Of a DNA stretch of 64,000 nt, positions 44,426 to 53,788 are shown one piece after another (position 1 is the stretch's first letter; the number at the start of each line of letters is the position of its first letter). This stretch comes from JBNAGF01 sp049801055. GTDB taxonomy: Bacteria > Pseudomonadota > Alphaproteobacteria > Rhodobacterales > Rhodobacteraceae. The DNA lies in NCBI RefSeq assembly GCF_049801055.1, contig NZ_JBNAGF010000001.1, forward strand, positions 558,001-622,000. Direction: 5' to 3'. The position numbers and the translations under genes were made by a program. The notes beneath the pieces were generated by a model, which was given only the letters and a program-made list of their open reading frames with translations, did not search any database and was not told the origin of the DNA.

Positions 44426-45409
44426 CTACTCTGCGGCCGGTGCACGCTGCTGGCGCAGATCCCGCGCAGACAGCCCGTGAGCGGTTCTGAAAGCTCGGGC
44501 GAAACTTGACTGTGATGTGAAACCAGTGGCGGCAGCGATATCCTGAAGCGCCATTTCCGTATCGGTCACCAGCCGACGAGCCTCGGCCAGCCGCAGGTGC
44601 AGGTAGTGATCCTGCGGGGTCGTGTTCAGCCGCAGTCGGAATTGCTGCTGAAGGGTCCGCGGGCTGGTGCCGAGACTGGCCGCGAGATCCGCAAGCGGGA
44701 TGGGTTCGTCCAGAGCGGCCTCCATCAGGGCGTTTGCACGTGCGGTAAGTGCGCTGTGCCGGTGATCGCCCAACCTGCTTTGCGGGCGGGCCGGGGCCGT
44801 CGGTCCGTCATAGAGAAACAGCCCCGCGACCCGGGCTGCAAAACCGCTGCCATGCCGTGCCGAGATGATCTGCAGCATCATCTCGATCGCCGGGGTGGCC
44901 CCGCCGCTGGTCAGGCGGGATCCGGACAGAACGAACCGGTCGGGTTGCACATCGACCTCCGGAAATCGGGTGGCAAAGTTCTCGAGATCTTCCCAGTGCG
45001 TGGTCGCGGCATGGCCATCGAGCAGGCCGGCCTCGGCCAGTAGCCACGGCCCACCGTCGATCCCGGCAAGGGCTGCTCCCGTTCCGGCGATCCGCCGCAA
45101 GCCGGCCAGCAATGACGGCGTCGCCTGTCGCGCCAGCTGAAAGCCAGCCACCACGATCAGCAGATCGCAGCGCTCCAGCCGCGCTAGCGGTGTGCCCGGC
45201 ACGCTGAGCCCGCTGGTCAGCATCGAGGGCGCCGTTGTCGGCGTGACATATTCCCAGTCAAAGGCGTGCCGGTCCGCAAGCCGGTTGGCCGCCCGCATCG
45301 GATCAACAACTGCGGCAAAGCTCAGGGTATTGCAGTCGTCCAGCACCAGAATAGCTGTCTTCAGCGGTCTGTGCTCCGGTTGCAGAATGTTTTTTGCGGA
45401 TTTTGTCAA
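44426..45409 (-). CDS. GlxA-family (DJ-1/PfpI plus AraC HTH) regulator, probable carnitine regulator
   Basis: About 327 aa. The N-terminal DJ-1/PfpI domain (TAILVLDDCNTLSFAAVVDP; VVAGFQL) is followed by an AraC-type HTH pair (LADLAASLGTSPRTLQQQF; LQDIAAATGFTSQSSFARAF). This fusion defines the GlxA family, whose members include CdhR, activator of carnitine dehydrogenase genes. It is divergent from the BKACE-lcdH operon, so control of that operon is likely. The start is uncertain: no ATG fits, and TTG 45409 is a compromise; CTG or ATT codons slightly downstream are possible. Confidence 0.82.
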   Translation of the reverse strand: MTKSAKNILQPEHRPLKTAILVLDDCNTLSFAAVVDPMRAANRLADRHAFDWEYVTPTTAPSMLTSGLSVPGTPLARLERCDLLIVVAGFQLARQATPSLLAGLRRIAGTGAALAGIDGGPWLLAEAGLLDGHAATTHWEDLENFATRFPEVDVQPDRFVLSGSRLTSGGATPAIEMMLQIISARHGSGFAARVAGLFLYDGPTAPARPQSRLGDHRHSALTARANALMEAALDEPIPLADLAASLGTSPRTLQQQFRLRLNTTPQDHYLHLRLAEARRLVTDTEMALQDIAAATGFTSQSSFARAFRTAHGLSARDLRQQRAPAAE

Positions 45410-45488
45410 ATTCGATTCGCTTCTGGTCAAGTTTCGCAGAGAAGGCTGCGCCACTCTTTGAGTGAACACAAACCGGAATCTGGGGAAA

Positions 45489-45523
45489 AACCGGGGGATA
45501 TCCCGGTGGAAATTACCCCGGTT
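45489..45523. promoter_or_regulatory. Inverted repeats upstream of the carnitine operon
   Basis: AACCGGGG (45489-45496) and CCCCGGTT (45516-45523) form a perfect 8-bp inverted repeat. Inside it is the palindrome GGGATATCCC (45495-45504). It lies 23 bp before the BKACE start, a plausible operator or leader hairpin. Confidence 0.4.
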
Positions 45524-45545
45524 CAACTGTGAGGGTAGGATCACG

Positions 45546-46457
45546 ATGCCTCTGACCATGAACCGCGAGGTTTTCATCACCTGTGCCGTGACCGGCTCGG
45601 GCAGCACACAAGACCGCAGCCCCCACGTGCCGCGCTCGCCGAAACAGATCGCCGACAGCGCGATTGCCGCCGCCAAGGCCGGGGCGGCGGTGGTCCACTG
45701 CCATGTGCGCGATCCCGAAACCGGAACGCCCTCGCGCGATCTGGCGCTTTACCGCGAAGTGACCGAACGGATCCGGGATGCCGAGGTTGATCTCGTTCTC
45801 AATCTGACTGCCGGTATGGGCGGCGATATGGTTTTTGGCGGGGTCGAAACGCCGATGCCGCCGGTTGCGGGGACCGATATGATCGGCGCCTCGGAACGGG
45901 TCGCGCATGTTGCCGAGTGTCTTCCCGAGATCTGCACACTGGATTGCGGCACGATGAACTTTGCCGAGGCCGATTACGTGATGACCAATACGCCGGGCAT
46001 GCTGACCGCGATGGGGCAGATGATGACCGATCTGGGCGTCAAGCCCGAGATCGAAGCTTTTGACACGGGCCATTTGTGGTACGCCAAGCAGCTTGTCGCA
46101 GACGGGGTGCTGGAACCGAACGCGCTGGTGCAGTTGTGTATGGGCGTACCGTGGGGCGCGCCGGATGACCTCAATACCTTTATGGCGATGGTTAACAACG
46201 TGCCCGACGACTGGACGTTTTCGGCGTTCTCGCTGGGGCGCAACCAGATGGCCTATGTCGCAGCTGCGGTGCTGGCGGGCGGCAATGTGCGCGTCGGCCT
46301 TGAGGACAATCTGTGGCTGGGCAAAGGCCAGCTGGCCGAGAACTGGCAGCTTGTCGAACGGGCCGGAACCATCATCGAGAACATGGGCGCCCGGGTGATC
46401 GGGCCCGCGGAGGTGCGAGCAAAGCTCGGTCTGGTCAAAAGGGCCCCCGCGTCATGA
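45546..46457 (+). CDS. BKACE-family 3-dehydrocarnitine cleavage enzyme
   Basis: 303 aa. The beta-keto acid cleavage enzyme fold is shown by VVHCHVRDPETG (zinc ligands), FDTGHLW, GVPWGAPDD and RVGLEDNLWLGKG. BKACE enzymes condense a beta-keto acid with acetyl-CoA. With the carnitine dehydrogenase downstream, 3-dehydrocarnitine is the probable substrate, giving acetoacetate and betainyl-CoA. ATG 45546 has GAGGGTAGGA upstream. It is the first gene of the operon; its TGA overlaps the lipocalin ATG. Confidence 0.87.
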   Translation: MPLTMNREVFITCAVTGSGSTQDRSPHVPRSPKQIADSAIAAAKAGAAVVHCHVRDPETGTPSRDLALYREVTERIRDAEVDLVLNLTAGMGGDMVFGGVETPMPPVAGTDMIGASERVAHVAECLPEICTLDCGTMNFAEADYVMTNTPGMLTAMGQMMTDLGVKPEIEAFDTGHLWYAKQLVADGVLEPNALVQLCMGVPWGAPDDLNTFMAMVNNVPDDWTFSAFSLGRNQMAYVAAAVLAGGNVRVGLEDNLWLGKGQLAENWQLVERAGTIIENMGARVIGPAEVRAKLGLVKRAPAS

Positions 46458-46999
46458 GCAGGGCAGGGCTGGCGGCAACACTGTTTGGCATGTTGCTGGC
46501 CTTCCCGGCGGCGGCCGAGCTTTATCGCGACAGGTCGGTCCCGATGGTATCCGTCGAATCCCTCGATCTGAGCCGTTATCTTGGCCGTTGGTTCGAAATT
46601 GCGCGCTTTCCCAACAGGTTCGAAAAGAATTGTGTTGGAGTGACCGCAGACTATGGCATGCGCGAGGACGGCAAGGTCTCGGTGGTCAACACCTGCCGAC
46701 AAGGCACGCTGGACGGTCCGGTCAAGGCGGCCGAAGGGCGTGCCACGGTTAAGGCACCGGGGCAGCTTTCAGTGACCTTCGTGCCGTGGCTGCCATTCGC
46801 CCGAGGGGATTACTGGGTGCTTTATGTGGATCCGGATTACTCACTGGCGGTGGTCGGGGCGCCAAAAGGCACCACCGGGTGGATTCTGGCCCGTTCACCA
46901 CAGATTTCCCAAGCCGATCGAGACCGGGCCGAGGCCGTTCTAAGATCGAACGGGTATGACACAGACAAGCTGATTGAAGTGACACAGCCATTGCGCTGA
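46454..46999 (+). CDS. Bacterial lipocalin (Blc-like), secreted
   Basis: 181 aa. The signal peptide (about 1-21, ending PAAAE) is followed by the lipocalin signature LSRYLGRWFEIARFPNRFEK and the YWVLYVDPDYSLAVVGAP motif. There is no lipobox, so it is probably periplasmic, unlike E. coli Blc. The ATG overlaps the BKACE stop (ATGA), which ties it to the carnitine operon. Whether it binds a membrane-derived or quaternary amine ligand is unknown. Confidence 0.85.
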   Translation: MSRAGLAATLFGMLLAFPAAAELYRDRSVPMVSVESLDLSRYLGRWFEIARFPNRFEKNCVGVTADYGMREDGKVSVVNTCRQGTLDGPVKAAEGRATVKAPGQLSVTFVPWLPFARGDYWVLYVDPDYSLAVVGAPKGTTGWILARSPQISQADRDRAEAVLRSNGYDTDKLIEVTQPLR

Positions 47000-47024
47000 G
47001 GTCGCGAGACAGGAGGATTGCAGG

Positions 47025-48488
47025 GTGACTACGGCGACAATCATCGGCGGCGGCGTAATCGGTGGCGGCTGGGCGGCGCGGTTTCTGCTGAACGGATGGG
47101 ATGTTCGGGTGTTTGACCCCGATTCGGATGCCGAACGCAAAATAATCGAAGTGCTGGACAATGCGCGGCGGTCGCTGCCCGGTCTCAGCGATGTGCCGCT
47201 GCCGGATGAAGGGCAGTTGAGCTTTCACGATACGCTCGCAGAGGCCGTTGTGGGCGCCAGCTGGATACAGGAGAGCGTGCCGGAACGTCTCAATCTGAAA
47301 CAAAGCGTTTACAAAGAGTTGCAGGACGCTTGTGATCCGGATGCGGTGATTGGGTCCTCAACCTCGGGCTTCAAACCATCTGAGTTGCAGCAGGGCGCTT
47401 TGCGCCCCGGCCAGATCGTTGTGACACACCCGTTCAATCCGGTTTACCTGCTGCCGCTCATCGAAGTGGTGCCGAGCGGGGAAAACACCGCCGCCTTCGT
47501 ATCGCGGGCGCAAGACATCCTCATATCGCTCGGGTTTTATCCGTTGCACGTCAAAAAGGAAATCGACGCCCATATCGCGGACCGCTTTCTCGAAGCTGTC
47601 TGGCGCGAGGCGCTCTGGCTGGTCAAGGACGGTGTGGCCACCACCGAAGAGATCGACGAAGCAATCCGCATGGGATTCGGCATCAGATGGGCTCAGATGG
47701 GCCTGTTCGAAACCTATCGGGTCGCCGGTGGCGAGGCCGGGATGCGACATTTCATGGCCCAGTTTGGTCCGGCTCTGAAATGGCCGTGGACCAAGCTGAT
47801 GGACGTGCCTGACTTTACGGATGATCTGGTGGACATGATCGCGAACCAGTCCGACGCGCAATCGGGTCAACACTCGATCCGAGAGCTGGAGCGGATCCGG
47901 GACAACAACCTTGTCTCGATCATGCGGGGGCTAAAGTATCAGAACTGGGGTGCGGGCACGGTGCTCAACACCCATGACGCCCGGCGCAGACCGGGCCTGC
48001 TGCCCACTCTGGACGAGGCAGACTTGTCGCAACCGATCCTGACCCAGGCCCGCGCGGTGCCGCTCGATTGGACCGACTACAATGGCCACATGACCGAACA
48101 CAAATACATGGAGGCTTTTGCCAACGCGACGGACCGTTTCATGGCCATCATCGGTTGTGATTCCGACTATATCGCCTCGGGCGGCAGCTATTTCACCGCC
48201 GAAACCCATGTCCGGCATCTGGACGAAGCCCATGCCGGGGCAAGGATCGAAGTCCGGACTCAGATGTTGCTGGGGCAGGGCAAGAAACTGCATGTCTTTC
48301 ACAGCATGTATGAGGGCGAGCGCCTGTTGGCCACGGGAGAGCACTTCCTGCTGCATGTCAGTCTTGAAAGCCGCCGACCTTGCGCACCGTCCGAGGCCAT
48401 CGAGGTGAACATGGCCCGCATCACCGAGGCACAGGCGGGTTTGCCCTATCCCGAAGGGGCGGGCAACGCGATCCGCAAGCCGGGATGA
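47025..48488 (+). CDS. lcdH: L-carnitine dehydrogenase fused to a thioesterase
   Basis: 487 aa. The N-terminal 3-hydroxyacyl-CoA-dehydrogenase-like part has the NAD loop GGGVIGGGWAARF (about 9-21), SSTSGFKPSEL and HPFNPVYLLPLIEV, with a second domain to about 320. The C-terminus (VPLDWTDYNGHMTEHKYMEA, from about 345) is a hot-dog thioesterase. This fusion is known as L-carnitine dehydrogenase plus betainyl-CoA thioesterase. It oxidises carnitine to 3-dehydrocarnitine and releases glycine betaine after the BKACE step. GTG start with AGGAGG upstream. Confidence 0.88.
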   Translation: MTTATIIGGGVIGGGWAARFLLNGWDVRVFDPDSDAERKIIEVLDNARRSLPGLSDVPLPDEGQLSFHDTLAEAVVGASWIQESVPERLNLKQSVYKELQDACDPDAVIGSSTSGFKPSELQQGALRPGQIVVTHPFNPVYLLPLIEVVPSGENTAAFVSRAQDILISLGFYPLHVKKEIDAHIADRFLEAVWREALWLVKDGVATTEEIDEAIRMGFGIRWAQMGLFETYRVAGGEAGMRHFMAQFGPALKWPWTKLMDVPDFTDDLVDMIANQSDAQSGQHSIRELERIRDNNLVSIMRGLKYQNWGAGTVLNTHDARRRPGLLPTLDEADLSQPILTQARAVPLDWTDYNGHMTEHKYMEAFANATDRFMAIIGCDSDYIASGGSYFTAETHVRHLDEAHAGARIEVRTQMLLGQGKKLHVFHSMYEGERLLATGEHFLLHVSLESRRPCAPSEAIEVNMARITEAQAGLPYPEGAGNAIRKPG

Positions 48489-49246
48489 ACCAGCGGGTTC
48501 TGATTACTGCTGGTGCGTCAGGCGTCGGCAGGGCGATGGCCGAGGCCTTTGCGGCAACGGGCGCGCGGGTATGGATCGCAGACATGGACCAATCCGCACT
48601 GGAGACCTGTCCCGAGGGCTGGCAGCGGTCGCGGATCGATGTTGCCGATGAAAATGATGTCGAGTCTCTGTTTGAAGATATTAGTCGCGAATGGGGTGGG
48701 CTTGATACGCTCTGCGCAAATGCCGGGATAGCTGGCCCCACGGCATCAGTTGAAAATGTTTTGCTGGTCGACTGGCGCGCCTGTCTGGCGGTCAATCTCG
48801 AAGGCGCATTTCTTTGCGCGAAACATGCCGCGCCGATGCTGAAACGGCAGGGCAATGGGTGCATCCTGATCACGTCATCAACAGCCGGCCAGCACGGGTA
48901 TCCGAACCGGGCACCCTATGCGGCGGCGAAATGGGGAATGGTCGGGCTCGGCAAGACTCTCGCCATGGAACTGGGCCCTTACAACATTCGATGCAACGTG
49001 ATCTGCCCGGGTTCCGTCGAGGGACCGCGTATGACCGGCGTTCTGGATCGCGAGGCCGCCGCCAAGGGTATGACCCGCGAACAGGTGCGAGACGGGTATG
49101 CATCCGGCACATCAATGGGGCGCTTCGTCGAAGGCCGGGACATTGCCAACATGGCGGTATTCCTTGCGTCGGACGCTGCGCGGCTGGTGTCAGGGCAGGT
49201 CATCGCAGTGGATGGCCATACGGTGAACCCGGACCCGAAACTCTAG
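48485..49246 (+). CDS. Short-chain dehydrogenase in the carnitine operon
   Basis: 253 aa classical SDR. It has the cofactor loop TAGASGVGRAMAEAF, the NAG motif (CANAGIAG), catalytic Ser/Tyr/Lys (ITSSTAGQHGYPNRAPYAAAK) and C-terminal ISGQVIAVDGHTV-like residues. Its ATG overlaps the lcdH stop, so it is the fourth gene of the operon. Acetoacetate, a co-product of the BKACE step, could be the substrate (3-hydroxybutyrate dehydrogenase), but this is inference. Confidence 0.85.
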   Translation: MNQRVLITAGASGVGRAMAEAFAATGARVWIADMDQSALETCPEGWQRSRIDVADENDVESLFEDISREWGGLDTLCANAGIAGPTASVENVLLVDWRACLAVNLEGAFLCAKHAAPMLKRQGNGCILITSSTAGQHGYPNRAPYAAAKWGMVGLGKTLAMELGPYNIRCNVICPGSVEGPRMTGVLDREAAAKGMTREQVRDGYASGTSMGRFVEGRDIANMAVFLASDAARLVSGQVIAVDGHTVNPDPKL

Positions 49247-49280
49247 CTGCTGCCGGCCTTTGCCGACACCTGCGACCGGC

Positions 49281-50159
49281 TCAGTCGGTTGTTTGCGCTC
49301 CCGACAACGAGCGGCGCAGCTGTTTCAGATAGGCGGGAAAGTCGCGCGCGGTGAAATCCGCCTCGCGCACAAGCTGGTCGAAATGACTTGCAAACACTTC
49401 GATGCGGTTGATGTCCCGAAACGCCAGATAGTGGCTGCCTACATAAAGGACACACAGCAACGGGCCGAATAACGTGATCGGGGCGGAATACAGGCGCTTG
49501 GCGTCAAACAGGTAAACCCGAAGCCGCGGATACAGCTGATCGCTGAGCGCGATGAAATGATCTAATTGGTCAAGCCGGGTTTTCAGGGGAAGGCCCGCAT
49601 AATACCCGGATCCGGATGCAAAGCTCTCAATCTCGAACAGAGGCAGCGCGATCTCGTAATCCGACTGCCCGCCGCGCATCCACGTCAGCCGATCCTCAGA
49701 AGCACCAATCGCCTGATCTGCCGTGCGCCCAAGATGCGGGGCATATTCCCATTCCAGCAATGCCCGTGTCTTGAGCATGTCCGGCAGGGCGGCTGGAACA
49801 TGGCGGATCTTGTAGCCGGCAGCCTCCTTGTGCCATTCAAAGATCCGCTCATCCACCAATGCACGGGCTGCCTCGGTCATCGAAAGAGATCCCGCCAGCA
49901 GTTCAGCAGCGCTTTCTGGACGCTCTGACAGGCTCAGAAGCCAATCCGCCGACACCCCAAGAACCGCGGCGCAGGCACCGACGACATGCGCGTTCGGTAG
50001 CCGGGCCCCCTCGTCGGTCAACAACTGCGAAATGGTTGACCGGTCGACGCCGGCTTCGCGGGCCAGTTTGCTCTGACTGGTGCGGCTTTGTTCCATTGCG
50101 CGCGCTAGGCGGCTTCGGAATTGTGCGGCCCTCAATCGTTTGTCAATTTTTTCCGACAT
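49281..50159 (-). CDS. XRE regulator with a long C-terminal domain
   Basis: 292 aa. The HTH is at about 15-70 (TSQSKLAREAGVDRSTISQL), followed by a C-terminal effector-like domain of about 200 residues with no named family (LLEWEYAPHLGRTADQAIG; VLYVGSHYLAFRDI). It is divergent from the DUF2061-desaturase genes, whose promoter region it shares, and convergent with the SDR gene. Control of the desaturase is plausible, but not shown. Confidence 0.8.
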   Translation of the reverse strand: MSEKIDKRLRAAQFRSRLARAMEQSRTSQSKLAREAGVDRSTISQLLTDEGARLPNAHVVGACAAVLGVSADWLLSLSERPESAAELLAGSLSMTEAARALVDERIFEWHKEAAGYKIRHVPAALPDMLKTRALLEWEYAPHLGRTADQAIGASEDRLTWMRGGQSDYEIALPLFEIESFASGSGYYAGLPLKTRLDQLDHFIALSDQLYPRLRVYLFDAKRLYSAPITLFGPLLCVLYVGSHYLAFRDINRIEVFASHFDQLVREADFTARDFPAYLKQLRRSLSGAQTTD

Positions 50160-50273
50160 GTGGTGAAAATTATCACATTTGGTGAGTGATGTTAATCATA
50201 TTCAGAATTCCAGACATCTCCCCGCTCGAGTAACGCTGGAGAAAAGACTGAAAAACTTGGGAATGGAGACGGA

Positions 50274-50477
50274 ATGGAGACGCGATGCAGATCGCTGGTC
50301 AAGGCTGTCATCTGGAACATGATGGGCTTGTGCGTGATGACGCTGGTTGGGCTGATCGCCACCGGTTCAGCAGCACTTGGGGGAACGCTGGCCGTGGTCA
50401 ACACGCTGATCGGGCTGACGCTTTACGTCGTCTATGAGCGCATCTGGTCGGGGATCCGGTGGGGGCGTCATGTCTGA
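50274..50477 (+). CDS. DUF2061 membrane protein
   Basis: 67 aa with two hydrophobic helices (WNMMGLCVMTLVGLIATGSA; LGGTLAVVNTLIGLTLYVVY) and the closing YERIWSGIRWGR that typifies DUF2061. It overlaps the desaturase gene by 8 bp and is cotranscribed with it. The function is unknown; a membrane role near a lipid desaturase is only suggested by context. Confidence 0.8.
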   Translation: METRCRSLVKAVIWNMMGLCVMTLVGLIATGSAALGGTLAVVNTLIGLTLYVVYERIWSGIRWGRHV

Positions 50478-51387
50478 CGCTCGGATCCGGAAACCGCAAC
50501 AATCGATGCCGCCCGAATGGGGGACGTTTGCACTGATCCTCTTTTGCTATGGCACCTGGCTTGCGGTTGCCTTTGGTGTCGCCAGCTGGTCGGTCGGTGT
50601 GGCGATCCCGATGATGGCGTTGGTTGCGGCCCTGCATTCCTCCCTGACCCATGAGGCGTTGCACGGTCATCCGTTCCGGAAAAAGTGGCTGAACGAAGCC
50701 CTGATGGCGCTGCCGCTGACGTTGTTCATTCCCTATAACCGGTTCCGCGACATGCATCTGGCGCACCACCGCGACGAGACATTGACCGATCCCTATGACG
50801 ACCCGGAATCGAACTATCTCGATCCCGCGGTCTGGAATGCGCTTCCGGGGTGGAAGCGTCGGGTTTGTGCGGCCAACAACACGCTTCTGGGGCGAATTCT
50901 ACTGGGGCCGCTGATCGGGCAACTGAGTTTCTCTATCAATGAGTTTCGTCTGGCCGTTCGCGGTGATCGGAACGTTCTGTTGGCCTGGGCACTCCACATC
51001 CCCGGTGTTGTCGCGGTTCTCTGGATTGTTTCCCTGTCCGGAATGCCGATCTGGGCCTATTTGATCTCGGCCTATCTGGGGCTCGGGCTGGTCAAGATCC
51101 GAACCTTTCTCGAGCACCGGGCGCACGCGAATGCACAGGGCCGGACCGCCATTGTCGAGGATCGGGGCATTCTGGCTTTTCTGTTTCTCAACAACAACCT
51201 GCACGTTGTTCATCATCAGAACCCCGGCGCGCCATGGTATCGCCTTCCGTCGTTGTATCGGCAGGAACGCGACCGGTATCTGGCATGCAACGAAGGCTAC
51301 GTCTATCGCTCCTATGCCGAAGTCTTTCGTCGCTACCTGTTGCAGGCCAAGGATCCGGTGCCGCATCCGCTCTGGCCCAGACATTGA
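50470..51387 (+). CDS. Membrane fatty acid desaturase
   Basis: 305 aa with four or more membrane segments and the three di-iron histidine boxes HEALHGH (about 70-76), HLAHHRDE (about 100) and HVVHHQNP (about 252). It introduces double bonds in acyl chains or oxidises a related lipid substrate. ATG 50470 overlaps the DUF2061 stop. Substrate and electron donor are unknown. Next downstream is a DMT transporter with a 19-bp gap. Confidence 0.88.
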   Translation: MSDARIRKPQQSMPPEWGTFALILFCYGTWLAVAFGVASWSVGVAIPMMALVAALHSSLTHEALHGHPFRKKWLNEALMALPLTLFIPYNRFRDMHLAHHRDETLTDPYDDPESNYLDPAVWNALPGWKRRVCAANNTLLGRILLGPLIGQLSFSINEFRLAVRGDRNVLLAWALHIPGVVAVLWIVSLSGMPIWAYLISAYLGLGLVKIRTFLEHRAHANAQGRTAIVEDRGILAFLFLNNNLHVVHHQNPGAPWYRLPSLYRQERDRYLACNEGYVYRSYAEVFRRYLLQAKDPVPHPLWPRH

Positions 51388-51406
51388 AACAGCGCCATAA
51401 GGGGCC

Positions 51407-52318
51407 ATGGCTATCGTAAGTTTGTGGATCCCGGTCACCGTCGCCGCCGCGTCGTTCCAGACGGTGCGCTTCATGTTGCAGAAAGTGCTGAGCAGCAGCA
51501 CCCTTTCTCCGGCCGGGGCGACCTTTTCGCGTTTTGTCTATTCCGCTCCTCTGATTCTGGGCGCGCTGGCCGTCTACCTGATGGTTTCCGGCCGAAGCCT
51601 GCCAAGCCTGCCGGGGGCGTTCTGGGCCTTTGCCGCGATCGGGGGAACCGCTCAGATCCTTGCGACAGTTTGCGTCGTAGCCTTGTTCAAGCAACGCAAT
51701 TTCGCGGTGGGCATCACCTTCAAGAAAACCGAAGTGATCCAGACCGCGATCGTCGGACTTGTCGTTCTGGGTGACCGGATCAGCGCGGCGGGCTGGTGTG
51801 CAATCCTGATCGGTCTGGCCGCGGTTCTGGTTTTGTCGAAGACCCCGCAAAGCGAGGGCCCGTGGTGGAAACACCTGACCAATCGGGCGGCCCAGCTCGG
51901 GCTCGGGTCCGGTGTGTTGTTTGCCTTTTCCGCAGTCAGTTACCGTGGGGCATCCCTGCAACTGGCGGAGGTCGAGCCGGTGTTTCGCGCGGCGGTCACG
52001 CTGGCAGCTGTCGTGTCGCTCCAGACAGTGTTCATGGCGGTCTGGCTGTTCTGGAAGGACCGCCCGCAGCTGGCCAAGGTCTGGGCCTCGCGCCGAGTGT
52101 CCGTCTGGGTCGGTTTGACCTCAATGGGCGGGTCGTTCTGCTGGTTTCTCGCCTTTACCCTGCAGAATGCGGCCTATGTCAAAGCGTTGGGGCAGGTTGA
52201 ACTGATTCTGAGCCTGCTGGCCTCGGTCCTGTTCTTCAGGGAACGGGTTACTGCCCGCGAGATCGCGGGGATGGGTCTGCTGGCGGTCTCGATACTGGCG
52301 CTTGTGCTGGCGATCTGA
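51407..52318 (+). CDS. EamA/DMT-superfamily transporter
   Basis: 303 aa with ten membrane segments in two EamA halves; examples are FRFVYSAPLILGALAVYLMV-type helices and SVLFFRERVTAREIAGMGLL near the C-terminus. Likely a small-metabolite exporter, with unknown substrate. It lies 19 bp after the desaturase on the same strand and may be cotranscribed. It is convergent with the Nudix gene. Confidence 0.85.
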   Translation: MAIVSLWIPVTVAAASFQTVRFMLQKVLSSSTLSPAGATFSRFVYSAPLILGALAVYLMVSGRSLPSLPGAFWAFAAIGGTAQILATVCVVALFKQRNFAVGITFKKTEVIQTAIVGLVVLGDRISAAGWCAILIGLAAVLVLSKTPQSEGPWWKHLTNRAAQLGLGSGVLFAFSAVSYRGASLQLAEVEPVFRAAVTLAAVVSLQTVFMAVWLFWKDRPQLAKVWASRRVSVWVGLTSMGGSFCWFLAFTLQNAAYVKALGQVELILSLLASVLFFRERVTAREIAGMGLLAVSILALVLAI

Positions 52319-52336
52319 GACGCGGCAGTCAGCGGC

Positions 52337-53077
52337 TCAGTCGTTTTCCGGCATTTCCATTCCGCGCAGACGCAGGAACAGGCTGGCCTCGTCATTGTTC
52401 TTGAAGAACGGAACCGATTGGGGCGGCGAGGGGTCGCGAACCCGTCCTTCGACCTCAGCCAGAACAACTTCGGTGATGAAGGGCAGGTCGAATCCGCGGG
52501 CTTCGCGCAGGGGAATCCACTGCAGGTGCGAGAGCTCTTCGCAGGCGTGGGTGAAATCATCGAGATCGCCGCAGATATGAGAGGCGTCGACCAGAAAGAA
52601 ACGCGCATCGAAACGGCGCGGACGCCCCGGCGGGGTAATGGCCCGAAATACGAACTGCAAACCTCTGGCAGCGGGCAGATGGCCCGAGGTGGCAAAAGTA
52701 GCCCAGTCGGGCGGCGGTGCGGCCTGCCACTCGCCCGGGGTGCCGAGGATCAGCCCGGTTTCCTCCCACAGTTCGCGCACGGCAGCCACGGCAAGAGAGT
52801 GGCTGATGTCTGCTGCGGTATCCTCGCGCAGACGCTGCCGGCACAGATCCGTCATCAAAGAACCTAACGGCACATCCGCGTCTTCGGCATCGACAGCACC
52901 GCCGGGAAACACGAATTTGTTGGGCATGAAGGCTGCATTGGCCCCGCGCTGCCCCATCAGGATCGCGGGATCGTCATCGCGGTCGCGCAGTACGATAACT
53001 GTTGCGGCGTTGCGAATCGCAGTCTTGTCGATTGCGGGTTCACCGGTGCCGGTGTTGGTGCTCATGTCCGTGCTCAT
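52337..53077 (-). CDS. Nudix hydrolase
   Basis: 246 aa. The Nudix box is centred on AVAAVRELWEETGLIL (about 105-120), with a preceding Gly-rich PGGAVDAED; it keeps the REXXEEXG core. Such enzymes hydrolyse nucleoside diphosphate derivatives or CoA compounds. The N-terminus is a variable MSTDMSTNTGTG, so ATG 53065 is an equally possible start. It is convergent with the DMT transporter. Confidence 0.85.
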   Translation of the reverse strand: MSTDMSTNTGTGEPAIDKTAIRNAATVIVLRDRDDDPAILMGQRGANAAFMPNKFVFPGGAVDAEDADVPLGSLMTDLCRQRLREDTAADISHSLAVAAVRELWEETGLILGTPGEWQAAPPPDWATFATSGHLPAARGLQFVFRAITPPGRPRRFDARFFLVDASHICGDLDDFTHACEELSHLQWIPLREARGFDLPFITEVVLAEVEGRVRDPSPPQSVPFFKNNDEASLFLRLRGMEMPEND

Positions 53078-53113
53078 GTTCGTGACCGGGTTCCCTGCTA
53101 TAGTGCGGAAGGG

Positions 53114-53551
53114 TCAGTCCGGTTTGTCGAACCCGTGCATTCGGCGCGACCACTGATAGGCGACGACCATTCCCTTCAATCTGGGCAGAAGGTAAAGCGA
53201 CAGGCCGGCACAGCCAACCGCAAAGATGGTGAACAGCGTCAGTGGCTCGGGCCGCCATGCAACAAAAGTCACGTGCAGCAAAGGCGCCATCAGGTGTCCG
53301 ACGATCAGGATGGTCAGATAGGCAGGTCCGTCATCAGCGCGATGATGGTGCAGCTCTTCGCGACACACACTGCACGTGTCATTGACCTTCAGATAGTTCT
53401 TGAGCATCGGGCCCGAACCGCAGTTCGGACACTTGCGGCGCCAACCGCGGGCCAGCGAAGGCCATACCGGACGGTCGTCGCCATGGTCATTCATCCTGGT
53501 CGCGGCAGAAGCCCCGGGAATCGGAGGCTGGGGCAGGGTCTGATCGGTCAT
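53114..53551 (-). CDS. DUF983 membrane protein
   Basis: 145 aa. The DUF983 zinc-ribbon-like motif is CPNCGSGPML...TCSVCREELHHHRADD (about 42-72), followed by two membrane helices (LTILIVGHLMAPLLHVTFVA; LFTIFAVGCAGLSLYLL). Family members are found near cytochrome oxidase genes in alphaproteobacteria, but the role is unknown. The start MTDQTLPQ is chosen over an upstream ATG (53596). It is on the same strand as the Nudix gene, 36 bp upstream. Confidence 0.82.
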   Translation of the reverse strand: MTDQTLPQPPIPGASAATRMNDHGDDRPVWPSLARGWRRKCPNCGSGPMLKNYLKVNDTCSVCREELHHHRADDGPAYLTILIVGHLMAPLLHVTFVAWRPEPLTLFTIFAVGCAGLSLYLLPRLKGMVVAYQWSRRMHGFDKPD

Positions 53552-53788
53552 CGCATCACCTTGGTTCCTAAGTCTGGCAATCTGGGGGCAAACCACGTTT
53601 GATCAAAGGGGACAGGTCCGCATTGCGGCGGCATGTCGCAAATCGCGCCTTAGACTGGTCCTCTTTTTTGGCGCCCCCCGGGTTTCGGTTTTTTTTCGAC
53701 GGAAGTTCGTCCGCGCTCCGTTTGAAAGGCATGAAGACAGCGGCAGGTGGCCGTTGTGTGATGAACGAATGCCAAGGAAGGATATCCG

